A stretch of DNA of 61,051 bases from an uncultured Rhodospirillaceae bacterium (lineage in GTDB: Bacteria > Pseudomonadota > Alphaproteobacteria > Azospirillales > Azospirillaceae): assembly GCA_937927415.1 (NCBI GenBank), contig CALBDS010000055.1, forward strand, positions 1 through 61,051, given 5' to 3'. Positions within the stretch are counted from its first letter, which is position 1. Every line of letters begins with the position of its first letter. This document shows, in pieces, positions 16,062-25,800 of this stretch. The position numbers and the translations under genes are program-made. The notes beneath the pieces were generated by a model. That model worked only from the letters and a program-made list of their open reading frames with translations, did not search any database and was not told where the DNA came from.

Positions 16062-16361
16062 ATGCCGGCCATCACCCGCCTTGGCGACCTGTGCACGGGG
16101 CACGGCTGTTGGCCGCCGCGCCCCAGCAGCGGGGCATCCCCCGATGTGTTCGCGGACGGCATCCCCGTTCACCGCGTGGGCGATGCCTGGGCCGCGCACA
16201 CCTGCCCGTCGATCCCGGAAACCCACGCCAGCGTGCTGGCCGGCGGCAGTCCCACCGTCTTCGTGAACGGACGGCCCGCCGGCCGGATCGGTGACGGCGT
16301 TGCCTGTGGATCGTCCGTGGCCGGCGGCAGCGCCACCGTGTTTGCCGATGATGGGGGTTGA
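16062..16361 (+). CDS. PAAR-domain spike tip protein
   Basis: A 99-aa PAAR protein: PAITRLGDLCTGHGC, GIPVHRVGDAW, AGGSPTVFVNGRPAGRIGD and a final AGGSATVFA strand. Cys and His residues near the N-terminus and middle could hold the metal at the apex. PAAR proteins cap the central spike of contractile systems and help pierce the outer membrane. A separate PAAR gene beside a short gpV is less common in classical P2 than in alphaproteobacterial relatives. Confidence 0.93.
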   Translation: MPAITRLGDLCTGHGCWPPRPSSGASPDVFADGIPVHRVGDAWAAHTCPSIPETHASVLAGGSPTVFVNGRPAGRIGDGVACGSSVAGGSATVFADDGG

Positions 16362-16362
16362 T

Positions 16363-16776
16363 ATGGGTGTTTCATTGCAGGCGGTCGATTGGTCCCTGGC
16401 GCTTGGACGCTTGGGCGAGACGGTCGAGGGGATTGGGGATGTGTCCCAATGCGTATCGGTGATCCTGACAACGCCGCTGCGCAGCGATCCACACCGCCCG
16501 GATTTCGGGTGTGATCTCCAACCCTGGATCGACATGCCGGTGTCCAGTGCGGTCCCCGGCATCGCCGCGGCGGTCCGCATGGCGCTCGAACGGTGGGAAC
16601 CCCGGCTGACCATCCTGGACGTCGCGGTCACCCCGGCCGGCGGCGCCACGCAACAGGCGTCGTCGGCCCCCGATACCGGCAAGGCCGGTTTTTTCATCAC
16701 CGTGCGGTGGCAGTTGGCCGGCTCGATCGCAGCCCCCGGAACAACCACCGTCACCATTGGCGAGATCCTGTCATGA
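16363..16776 (+). CDS. Baseplate wedge protein W (gp25 family)
   Basis: A 137-aa protein with the gp25/lysozyme-like baseplate pattern: VSVILTTPLRSDPHRPDFGC and the C-terminal helix-strand region. It initiates sheath polymerisation at the baseplate. Several in-frame ATGs exist (16348, 16351, 16363). The last is one base past the PAAR stop and I take it as the start. It is coupled to the J gene by ATGA. Confidence 0.9.
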   Translation: MGVSLQAVDWSLALGRLGETVEGIGDVSQCVSVILTTPLRSDPHRPDFGCDLQPWIDMPVSSAVPGIAAAVRMALERWEPRLTILDVAVTPAGGATQQASSAPDTGKAGFFITVRWQLAGSIAAPGTTTVTIGEILS

Positions 16777-17609
16777 CGGTTGATCCGGCGGCCCTGCCGC
16801 ACCCGACGTTCATCGACCACGACCCCGCAGCCGTCAGCCGCCGGCTCATCGAAGGGTTCGAAACCGCGATGGACCGCACCCTCCAGCCGGGACAGCCGGA
16901 ACGGCTGTTCATCGACTGGCTGGCCTATCAGCTGGCCCTCCTGCGCATCGATGTCCAGGAAACCGGCGAACAGATGTTGCTGGCCTTTGCCCGCGGCGCC
17001 GTGCTGGACCATCTGGGCGCCTTTCTCGGCATCGCTCGCCTGCCGGACGAAAGCGACGACCGCCTGCGCGAACGCATCCGGGAAGCACCGGAAACCTTCA
17101 GCGTCGCCGGGCCGGTCCTGGCGTACCGTGCGCTGGTGTTCGGTGCGACGGCGGGGATCGTGGATGTGGCGATCACCCAGCCGCGGGCCGGAACGGTCCG
17201 GGTCGCGGTGCTGACCGCCGACGGCGCTCCCTCGGACGAGGTGCTGGCGGCGGTCCGGGCCGTCCTGTCGGGCGCCAAAGCCCGCCCCTTGAGCGACACG
17301 GTGGAAGTGGTGCCGCCGGAGCGGGTGGCCTGGACCCTGTCGGCCACCGTCACCCTGTCGGCGGGCGTGGATCAACCGACGGTCACGGCGGCGGTGGAAA
17401 AGGCGGCCGCGGACTATGTGGCCCAGCAACGCCGCGGCCTGGGCCGCACGCTGGTCCCCAGCCAGGCCATTGCCGCCATGCAGGCCGTCCCCGGCGTGTA
17501 CCGCGTGGATCTGGCATCGCCGGTTCTGACGGTTCTGGACGGTCACCAGTGGGCGGATGGCGCCGTGGGTACCATCGGCATCGTCGTCGGGGGAGGTGCC
17601 GGTGGTTGA
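16773..17609 (+). CDS. Baseplate wedge protein J
   Basis: A 278-aa protein of the P2 gpJ family: LFIDWLAYQLALLRIDVQET and the AETFSVAGP-type region near residues 105-115, then alternating strands. It forms the baseplate wedge with W and I. Length is close to P2 J (302 aa). The stop overlaps the I gene start. Confidence 0.9.
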   Translation: MTVDPAALPHPTFIDHDPAAVSRRLIEGFETAMDRTLQPGQPERLFIDWLAYQLALLRIDVQETGEQMLLAFARGAVLDHLGAFLGIARLPDESDDRLRERIREAPETFSVAGPVLAYRALVFGATAGIVDVAITQPRAGTVRVAVLTADGAPSDEVLAAVRAVLSGAKARPLSDTVEVVPPERVAWTLSATVTLSAGVDQPTVTAAVEKAAADYVAQQRRGLGRTLVPSQAIAAMQAVPGVYRVDLASPVLTVLDGHQWADGAVGTIGIVVGGGAGG

Positions 17610-18852
17610 CCATCGCTTCCCGCTTCCGCCGCCGCTTGCCCGCGATCCGCGTTTCGCTGCCATCGCTCGGCTTGCCCAGGACGAACTCGACCTTATCCGT
17701 GCCCGGCTGCCGGCCCTGCGCGTCCGCGTGATCGACACGGTGTCCGACCCCGGCATTCTGGCCCATCTGGCGTGGCAGTTCCACGTCATGGGCGTCGAGG
17801 GGTGGGACTTCGTTCCCGACACGATCGAAGCCAAACGGGATCTGATCAAGGACGCCATCGAACTGCACCGCTACAAGGGCACCCGCTGGGCCGTGGAAAC
17901 CGCGCTGTCGCGGGTGCTGAAGCTGGAGGCCGGGATCGAAGAGGCCGACGGCTTCCGGCGTGCCGATGGTCATTGGGCGGAATACCAGATTGATCCCGGC
18001 CGTGTGCTGGGCCATGCCGACGCCCGCGCACTGATGCGGGTGGCACCGGCCTGGGCACCGGCACGGTCGCGGCTGGTGCGCGTGTACCACGGCTATGACC
18101 TGCGCGCCGCACGGTACGACCTGCCGCCGGGGGGCAACGCCCTGATGCTGGACAACTGGTCCGGCATCTCTGTGAACGGGGTGACGTTCAGCTTTTCGAC
18201 GCCGTTTGGAATGCTGGCAGCGGAAGACGACCGGCCCCCCCCCGCCTGGGGCAGCGTGCCGGTCTTCGGCATCGCCCACATCATCCGGGCGGGTCTGCGC
18301 TACGACGACAATGCCTTCGACGGGGAGCACGACACCGCCCCGGTGCGGCCGGGAATGGTCGTGGTCAGCGCCTGGCCGGTTCCCGACCGGGCCGTCGAAC
18401 TGCCAAGTTTGGGCGACCGTGCCAGTCTGACCGCCGGCATCAAGGACGGTATGGCCCACGATGACGTGAATGTCGTTTGGGACATTCCCGTGGTGTGGCG
18501 GATGACGGGAAATCCCCCCTGCTACGACCAGGGACCGGATACCCGGCCGGTGGCATGGCATCTGGATCTGCTGGCCACGCTGCACGCCCCGGCGATGGGG
18601 GACGTGATGGCCGCACCGGATCTCCCCGTCCCGCCGGCCTTTGGCGTGGTGGTGTCGATGGGGGCCGGAGCCGGACGCCCGCCCGCCCGTTTTGATGCGC
18701 CTTTGGATGAGCGGCCTCTGCCGGGACTGGGGCGGTCCCTGCCCCGCGGCGAGGTTCTCGAACACCCGTCCATGGGCTGGGGTGCCGGCCCATGGACCGA
18801 GCAGCCCTGGGGGGCTGCAACAGCCGATTTCATGATGGAGGTGGTGGAGTGA
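17602..18852 (+). CDS. Baseplate protein I with long C-terminal extension
   Basis: A 416-aa protein. The first 170-190 residues match the P2 gpI family (LARDPRFAAIARLAQDEL, HLAWQFHVMGVEGWDF, HRYKGTRWAVETAL). The remaining 225 or so residues, beta-rich with many Trp and Pro, are absent from P2 I (176 aa). The extension may carry the platform for the following tail protein and fibre. The GTG at 17602 has GGGGAGG 5 bp upstream and overlaps the J stop. Confidence 0.85.
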   Translation: MVDHRFPLPPPLARDPRFAAIARLAQDELDLIRARLPALRVRVIDTVSDPGILAHLAWQFHVMGVEGWDFVPDTIEAKRDLIKDAIELHRYKGTRWAVETALSRVLKLEAGIEEADGFRRADGHWAEYQIDPGRVLGHADARALMRVAPAWAPARSRLVRVYHGYDLRAARYDLPPGGNALMLDNWSGISVNGVTFSFSTPFGMLAAEDDRPPPAWGSVPVFGIAHIIRAGLRYDDNAFDGEHDTAPVRPGMVVVSAWPVPDRAVELPSLGDRASLTAGIKDGMAHDDVNVVWDIPVVWRMTGNPPCYDQGPDTRPVAWHLDLLATLHAPAMGDVMAAPDLPVPPAFGVVVSMGAGAGRPPARFDAPLDERPLPGLGRSLPRGEVLEHPSMGWGAGPWTEQPWGAATADFMMEVVE

Positions 18853-19382
18853 GTGTACCCAATGGACATTACGTCCCTGTGGGGGGACGCGAAGGCCTGG
18901 CCGCGGCGGCCAAGCTGATGCCATGGTCGGTCGCCCTGGGCCGGGGGAAACCGGATTGGGACGGCGTGGACCGGACCAACGCGGCCTGGCAATCGGCCCT
19001 GCTGCCCGACGCGGCACAGGCCCGGACCCTGGTCGATGAATATGGCCGCCGCCTTGCCGACGAGGTGGCGTTCGTGCTCCCCGACCCGAACGGCGAGATC
19101 ACCGAGGTGCCGGGGGGGCGCTGGCGGCGCACCGGCGATGAGGTCAGCGCGTTCCTCTACGTCCGCGTCTTCCTCGATTTCAACGATGCCACCGACATCG
19201 TTCGTGAAATCGGCCTGTTTGCCGGCGGCACGGCGGTGGCCGGCACCCCGCCGGGCCTGCGCTGGTGGGGACCGGCGGACCTGGACCGGCCCGGCCATCT
19301 GATGCAGCTCGTCCGGCTGGCGGTGCCGCGCACCTACGACGCCGGCGACCGGCCACAGTTCCATTTCGTCATGCCCTTTTAA
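18849..19382 (+). CDS. Tail protein, possible fibre-attachment (gpH N-terminal-like)
   Basis: A 177-aa protein starting at GTG in a GTGA overlap with gpI. The second half (FLDFNDATDIVREIGLFAGG, then HLMQLVRLAVPRTYDA) resembles the N-terminal attachment domain of P2-type tail fibres, where a REIGLF core is common. It lacks a fibre shaft, so it may be a separate adaptor between the baseplate and the next two large proteins. Family call is tentative. Confidence 0.55.
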   Translation: MSVPNGHYVPVGGREGLAAAAKLMPWSVALGRGKPDWDGVDRTNAAWQSALLPDAAQARTLVDEYGRRLADEVAFVLPDPNGEITEVPGGRWRRTGDEVSAFLYVRVFLDFNDATDIVREIGLFAGGTAVAGTPPGLRWWGPADLDRPGHLMQLVRLAVPRTYDAGDRPQFHFVMPF

Positions 19383-19391
19383 AGGTGGATT

Positions 19392-22300
19392 ATGCAGAAG
19401 ATTGATGATTATTACGAGCGCCAGACGTCAGGTTTCGAGCGGGTGCTGTTCCGCGCCGGTCAGCGGCATATCCAGTCCGCCGAATGGAACGAGATGCAGA
19501 CCATCGAGGCGAACCGGCACCGGCGCCTCGGCGATGCTTTGTTCAAGGAAGGGGCGGTGGTCAGGGGCGCCGACGTGATCATCGACGCCGATACTGGTGC
19601 GGTGCACATCACCGGCGGCGCTGTCTATGTGGTGGGCGACATCCGTGGCGTGCCGGCCGCCGACCTGACCATCCCCACGTTGGGAGCGGTGGAACTGGGG
19701 CTGCGGCTGACCTACACCGTGGTGACCGAACTGGACGATCCCACCCTGCTCAACCCGGCCCCCGGTTCGGGTTTCCACGCCCCCGGTGCGGCGCGCCTGA
19801 CGGTGACCGTCGTGTGGGGCTGGCGGGCCGGCACCCAGGGGGATGGCAGCGAGGGCCAGTTCTATCCGGTGTTCAGCATCACCAACGGCGTGCTGGACAG
19901 CCGCGATCCGCCCCCGCAGGTCAGCGGCGTCACCGTCGCCCTTGCCCGCTATGACCGGGCGGCGACCGGCAGCGGCAGCTATGTGGTGAACGGCCTGGGC
20001 GTCACCGGCCTGTCGATCCAGGACGGCCAGCAGGTCTTCAGCCTTCAGGAAGGCCGCTGCCATGTGGATGGTTACGAGGTTGAAAAGCCCACCGCCACCC
20101 GTCTTGCCTTTCCCGACGATCCCGACACCCTGCTGATCGAAGCGGAGCCGCACACCTTCCTGCCGGTCAACGGCTCCATGCGCGTCGATCTGGTCCATCC
20201 GCCGCTGGCGTCCGTGGTCAAGGTGAAGGTGACGGCGGAACGCACCGGCGTGCAGATCGTCCACGGCGCCTTCACCGGCGCTGCCGATGCCCTGCCGGAT
20301 CTGTCGGTTCTCCAGATCCTGTCCGTCAGCCAGGGGGCGACCACTTATACCCAGGGCACCGACTACAAACTCACCGGCAACACGGTGGACTGGTCGCCGT
20401 CGGGCGCCGAACCGGCACCGGGTTCCACCTACACCGTGAACTATCGCCATTACACCGATGGCACGGTAACGGCAAAGGACACGCGCGGCTTCACCGTGTC
20501 CGGTGCCGTACCGGGCAGCGTGGTTCTGGTCGATTACCAGACCAAGCTGTCCCGCCGCGACCGGCTGGTGATGAATCGTGACGGGCAAGTGGTGCGCGTG
20601 CGCGGTGTTGCCGACCTGCGCGCCCCGGCGTTGCCGCCGGCCCCGTCGGGCACGCTGCCTCTGGCGACCCTGAACCAGGACTGGTTCGGACTGCCGACCA
20701 TCGCCGCCGAGGCGCCGCGGGTGATGTCGGTTTCCGACGTGCAGGCGCTGTCGGGGCGCGTGGACACTCTGTTCGATCTGGTGGCCACCGAGCGCCTGAA
20801 GACCGATGTCACCGCCCGCGAGCCGACTGGGGCGAAGGGGTTGTTCGTCGATCCGCTGTTCGACAACGACATGCGCGACGAAGGCATCACCCAGACCGCC
20901 GCGGTGGTGAACGGCGAACTGGTCCTGCCGGTCACGCCGGTGTTCCCCAACACGCTGATGCCGGACGGCGAGGCCAGCATGCTGTCCTATGTGCTGGAGC
21001 CGGTGGTCAAGCAGGAGCTGGCGACCGACTCCATCAAGGTTAACCCCTACGACAGCTTCGCGCCGATCCCGTGCACGGTCAGCGTGGTGGTGCCGGTGGA
21101 CCGCTGGACCCAGCAGATCGACAATTGGGATACCGCCAGCGTCCGCTTCCTGCGCACCGGCCACTTCGTCGAAGGCGTCAGTTGGGTCACCCGAACCACC
21201 ACCCTGTCGGAATCGGTGGAAACGGTGCGCCAGTCCACCACCGCGGCCCAGTATCTGCGCCAGATCCCGCTGACTGTGAAGGTCGGGAATCTGGGGGCCG
21301 GCGAGATCGTGCGGGCCATCCGTTTCGACGGCGTGACGGTCGCCACCAATCTGGTGGCGAATTCCAGCGGTGTGGTCGAACACACCTTCACCATTCCCGC
21401 CGGCGTGCCGTCGGGCACCAAGCGGATCGAGGCGGTGGCCACCGCCTCGGGCACGGGCGTGACCACCTTTATCGGTGAAGGGCTGATCGAAACCACCACC
21501 CGCCGCGTCGTCACCACGGTGGAGGAATACCACACGGATCCGGTGGCGCAGAGCATGACCCTGCGCGACGGCCGCCACATCGGCGGGATCGAGTTGCTGT
21601 TCCGCGCCAAGGGCACATCGGACGTGGTGGTCCAGATCCGCGAAATGACCAACGGCTTTCCCGGCCGCCGCGTGCTGGCGGAAAGCCGCCGTGCGCCAGC
21701 CACCATCCGCACCGACGGCCAGCCGACCCGGTTCGAATGGGCGCCGGTGTGGATGCCGGCGGACGAGGAATTCGCCATCGTCGTGCTGTGCGACGACGCC
21801 GATGCGTCGGTGGCGATTGCCAGCCTGGGCCAATTCGACGCCGCGGCCCAGAAATGGGTGACGGCCCAGCCGTACCAGATCGGGGTGATGTTCAGCAGCT
21901 CCAACGGCACCACCTGGACCGCACACCAGATTTCCGACCTGTGGTTCCGCCTTCTGGGGTGCCGTTTCACGGCGACCAGCCGCACCGTGCCGCTGGGATC
22001 GCTGACCGCATCGCAGGTGTCGGATCTGGTGGGGCTGTTCAACGCCGAACGGCCGGACTCCGCCACCCGGATCGGCCTGCGCCTGATCGCCGCCGACGGT
22101 CGCGTGCTGACCCTGTCGGATGGGCAGCCGGTCAACCTGACCGAACGCCTGACCGGCAGCGTGGCGGCCCAGTTGGTGCTGGAGGGAACCGACACCCGGT
22201 CGCCGGTGGTGTACCCCGGCGTGCAGGCGATCTTCGGCGTTCAGACCGACACGGCGACCTATGTCAGCCGGCAGTTTGCTTGCGGTTCGTCGTCCAAGCT

Positions 22301-22541
22301 GCGGGTGGTGCTCGACGCGGTTCTTCCCGGCACGTCGGGGGTGACCGTGGAAGCACAGGCGGCGAACGGCACCTGGATCGCCGTGCCGTTCAGCACGGGT
22401 CAGTCGGTCGGTGACGGCTGGGAAGAGCGGGTGTTCCTGCTGACCACCTTCTCCGCCCCCTCCACCCGGCTGCGGATCACGCTCAGCGGCTCGGCGCTCT
22501 ACCGCCCCCGCATCCGCCGCATCCGCGCCATCGCCGCATAA
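19392..22541 (+). CDS. DUF4815-family tail protein
   Basis: A 1049-aa protein. The N-terminus, with DDYYERQTSGFERVLFRAG and QSAEWNEMQTIEANR, matches what I know of DUF4815, found in tail modules of P2-like phages of alphaproteobacteria. The rest is a long chain of beta-rich segments, several with TSG- and GTDYKLTGNTV-type repeats. No function is established. Size and position just before the fibre suggest a large baseplate-peripheral or receptor-facing structure. GGTGG lies just upstream of the ATG. An unbroken minus-strand frame of over 1100 codons lies across it and is a composition shadow. Confidence 0.75.
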   Translation: MQKIDDYYERQTSGFERVLFRAGQRHIQSAEWNEMQTIEANRHRRLGDALFKEGAVVRGADVIIDADTGAVHITGGAVYVVGDIRGVPAADLTIPTLGAVELGLRLTYTVVTELDDPTLLNPAPGSGFHAPGAARLTVTVVWGWRAGTQGDGSEGQFYPVFSITNGVLDSRDPPPQVSGVTVALARYDRAATGSGSYVVNGLGVTGLSIQDGQQVFSLQEGRCHVDGYEVEKPTATRLAFPDDPDTLLIEAEPHTFLPVNGSMRVDLVHPPLASVVKVKVTAERTGVQIVHGAFTGAADALPDLSVLQILSVSQGATTYTQGTDYKLTGNTVDWSPSGAEPAPGSTYTVNYRHYTDGTVTAKDTRGFTVSGAVPGSVVLVDYQTKLSRRDRLVMNRDGQVVRVRGVADLRAPALPPAPSGTLPLATLNQDWFGLPTIAAEAPRVMSVSDVQALSGRVDTLFDLVATERLKTDVTAREPTGAKGLFVDPLFDNDMRDEGITQTAAVVNGELVLPVTPVFPNTLMPDGEASMLSYVLEPVVKQELATDSIKVNPYDSFAPIPCTVSVVVPVDRWTQQIDNWDTASVRFLRTGHFVEGVSWVTRTTTLSESVETVRQSTTAAQYLRQIPLTVKVGNLGAGEIVRAIRFDGVTVATNLVANSSGVVEHTFTIPAGVPSGTKRIEAVATASGTGVTTFIGEGLIETTTRRVVTTVEEYHTDPVAQSMTLRDGRHIGGIELLFRAKGTSDVVVQIREMTNGFPGRRVLAESRRAPATIRTDGQPTRFEWAPVWMPADEEFAIVVLCDDADASVAIASLGQFDAAAQKWVTAQPYQIGVMFSSSNGTTWTAHQISDLWFRLLGCRFTATSRTVPLGSLTASQVSDLVGLFNAERPDSATRIGLRLIAADGRVLTLSDGQPVNLTERLTGSVAAQLVLEGTDTRSPVVYPGVQAIFGVQTDTATYVSRQFACGSSSKLRVVLDAVLPGTSGVTVEAQAANGTWIAVPFSTGQSVGDGWEERVFLLTTFSAPSTRLRITLSGSALYRPRIRRIRAIAA

Positions 22542-22878
22542 GGGCGGAGCGTTTGACCATGGGTTCCGGCCCCACCGCATCACCGGGCTCAATCCGGATG
22601 GCGGTGAAACAGGCCGGACTCCGTTCCCATGATGGCGTTCACAACGGTGGCGGCTTCGGCCGCCACCCCTGCCGCCATCATCCCGCCTCCGTCTGTTTCT
22701 GACAGCTTTACCCCACAGCGGACGCCCCTCCTCCTGTGTTGCCCGGCACGGACCCGACCATCGGCGATGGCCGGAAAGGAGCGGCGTCGTCTCCTGCCGT
22801 CGTCCATGTCCGCCCTGCCGGCCCCCGATGGCTTCCGTGCCCATTCCATTCCCACGATCACAGTGTAAAGGGCTTGTC
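22542..22878. other. Intergenic stretch between DUF4815 and fibre genes
   Basis: No supported gene. A 47-codon frame at 22559-22702 and a 79-codon frame at 22629-22868 have no ribosome binding site or family resemblance. AAAGGG just before 22879 would serve as ribosome binding site for the fibre gene. Confidence 0.45.
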
Positions 22879-25800
22879 ATGCCGCACATCACCCCTCACC
22901 TTGGCCTGCCGCTGCCGTCCCCGGATTCCCCCTCCCAGCGGGTCGATATCGAGCGCATCCAAACCGCCTTGACGGAAGTGGATGCCGCATTGGCCGGCAT
23001 GGCGCAGGAAACCGCCAATCTTGGCGCACAACAGGCCAATCTTGGCGCACAACAAGCCGATCTTGGCGCACAACAGCAGGATATGGCGCAACAGCTTGAG
23101 ACACGTGCCTTGAGCGACCTGTCCAACGTGCCCAATTCCGTCTTTGGGCAGAAGATGGTGGCCGCCGGCGGCGGTTCCGCCACCGTTCGGCAGACGGCGC
23201 CCATCTACATGGTGTCGGGTGTGCCTGTGACCATAGAGGGGCAATCGGTCCTGTCGGTGAGCGAGCAAATCGCAGGGCAAACGTTCGCCCTGCAATACAA
23301 CAGCGAGGCCGACTACGCCCAGGAGAACGCCGCAACCGGCACTGATCATGGAGCCGGCGCTTTTCGCCTGCACAACACGACAGGGGGGGAGATCGACAAC
23401 GCCACGAAACTGCTGATCCATGCCGATGGGCCGGACGGTTCGACTGAAATCATTGACGCGCGCGGGATTACCCCGTTCGGGACTCACTGTGCGTATTTCG
23501 ATGGCAATCAGTCCTTCACTGTGCCCGCCAGTTACAAAACGGCTTTTGGCACATCTCAGAATTTCACGATTGAATGCTGGGTCAATCCCACCAGCACCCC
23601 CATGAACTGGGGACGCATCTTCATCCTTGGGGACCTTTTTTTGAGTTACCATACCGCCGTAGGCTCCGCGGGTGGATTTGTCATGTCCGATGGGGTGAAT
23701 ACCGGCCCTTGCGCTTCCAACCCCGATGCATGGTGCCATACGGCTATCGTCCGGAATGGCTCAAGGCTGACGCTGTATGTGAATGGCACTGAACGCTCTT
23801 CGTTCCCGACGTCGCTCACTCTGGGGGCCACACCGCTCTCCATCGGCGGGGCTGCTGAAGCGTTTTACGGTTGGATCGATGAACTGCGCGTCTCCAAGGT
23901 CGCGCGCTACACTGGGAATTTCACGCCGCACACATCGCCGCATGTCCGGGATGCCGACACGGTGTACCTGTTCCATTTCGACGATGGACACGGATCGCAG
24001 TTCATCCGTGACGACAGCCGCAGCGGGCATGAAACGGCGCTGCTGGGCAAGGCGGCTCTTTCGACCTACTCGGCAAAGTTTGGGACATCATCGGCCTTTT
24101 TCCCCGGTACGGCCGACGGCAGCGCGGTCCGCATCGCGTGCAGCAAGCCGCATGCTGATTTTGCCCTCGGCGCTGATGATTTCACCATTGATTGCTGGTT
24201 CCATTCCACCACCACGAGCCACACACAGACCGTTTGGTATCTGGGGACGTCTTCATATGCACCGCAGATCCTCCTGCGACCCGATGGCACTTACGGTATG
24301 TCGCTGTCAACCAACGGCACGAGCTGGAATATCGACGGAAACAACGCAGGTTTCGGGTCTTGGTCCACCAATACATGGACCCATCTTGCTGTAACCCGTT
24401 CGGGATCCAACCTGTATGTGTTTGCAAACGGTGGGCTGATCAAGACCTATTCGGTTGGCTCCAGCTCCATTACCAGCAACAACGGCAACCCCAGTGTGTT
24501 GATTGGTGTTGATACCAGTCTTGCGGTTGGGAGTGCCCTTGTCGGGTTCGTCGATGAATTCCGCATGAAGCGTGGTGTTGCCGAATGGACCGCCAATTTC
24601 ACCCCGCCGACCGCTCCTTACACCACCGACGACCGTACCGTTCTGCTGCTGCACTTCGATGGGACCAACGGTGACAAGGTGACGTTGGATAGCAGCGAAA
24701 GCAGCTATGGAAACACGGCCACAGGCGAAAGCATCATTCCGATGCTGGTCATGAACGGCACCGCCGCCCTTGTTGCTGTGAGTGTGAATGGTTCGCCTAC
24801 CTCCATGTCATTCTCCACAGCGAATTACGCAAGTTATAGTTTTCCATTCAGCAATATCGCTCCCTTTCATCCGACACAATGGGAACATTTCTGTTTTGAA
24901 GGATGGTTTTCCCTTTCGACGCTATCCTTCGACTGCGTGTTGTTCGGCGTGTCCGGAATCAATGGGTCATGGGGATGGCATGTTCACGGGACCGGGACCG
25001 GCCTGGAGGCGTGCGTTTACAACATTCAGACGAACAATGTTTTTTTTCTGCCAAGCGTCACCGTTTCTAAGGACACATCGGTTCATGTGGCGTTCGTGCG
25101 GGAGTCGCGCGGTTACGTGCTGTACGTTAATGGTCGGGCAACCGCCAGTCCCCTTCGCCACATTGATCTCTTCTTCGGCACATCGCCAACAGGGATCATC
25201 CTTAAGATCGGCGGCACACCGATCGACGGTTCTTTGTCCGGCTCCGTTGGTCAATTCCGGGTGACGCGCGGGAAACCGCGCTACACGGCCAACTTCACCC
25301 CTGCTCCCCTGGTATCCGACGACGATACCGCGCTGTTGTGGACGTTTTCCGGCACCGTCGGCCAGAAATGGGCCAAGGAGTTGAGTAAAAACAGCACTCT
25401 TGTCGCTGCAAACAATGCACGGACGGTAAAAGACGGCATATGGATTCCTCCTGGTACCAACAACCCCACCGTTTCAAATACACAGTCTAAATTTGGAATA
25501 GGATCTTTATACTTACCCGGTTCACCGTATGGCATGGACACCTATCCGCAATCCGTGGATGGATCCACAGGCAATTGGGTGTTTGACTGCTTTGTCCGCC
25601 CCGACCCAAGCTATACACAATTTTCCCGTATGTTTGTCGATGTATATGGTGGCGCAGGCGACACATGGGCTATTACTGGAGGTGGCGTTCAATGGAGCGC
25701 CGGCATAAATTCCAATAACAACTTGTACATAAGATTGGCAACAAATGACAATTCTGGGGCATATTATACAGCACCCTCCACTGTATCTCTGACGCAGGCA

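Noticed and set aside
22559..22868. Small frames between DUF4815 and fibre genes
   Set aside because: No ribosome binding site, overlap or family pattern; likely chance.
19428..22892. A minus-strand frame of over 1100 codons across the DUF4815 gene
   Set aside because: GC-rich third-position shadow of the plus-strand gene; low-complexity His/Arg/Gly-rich translation with no domain. The same applies to 11266-14046, 54661-58137, 58333-60156 and similar frames.
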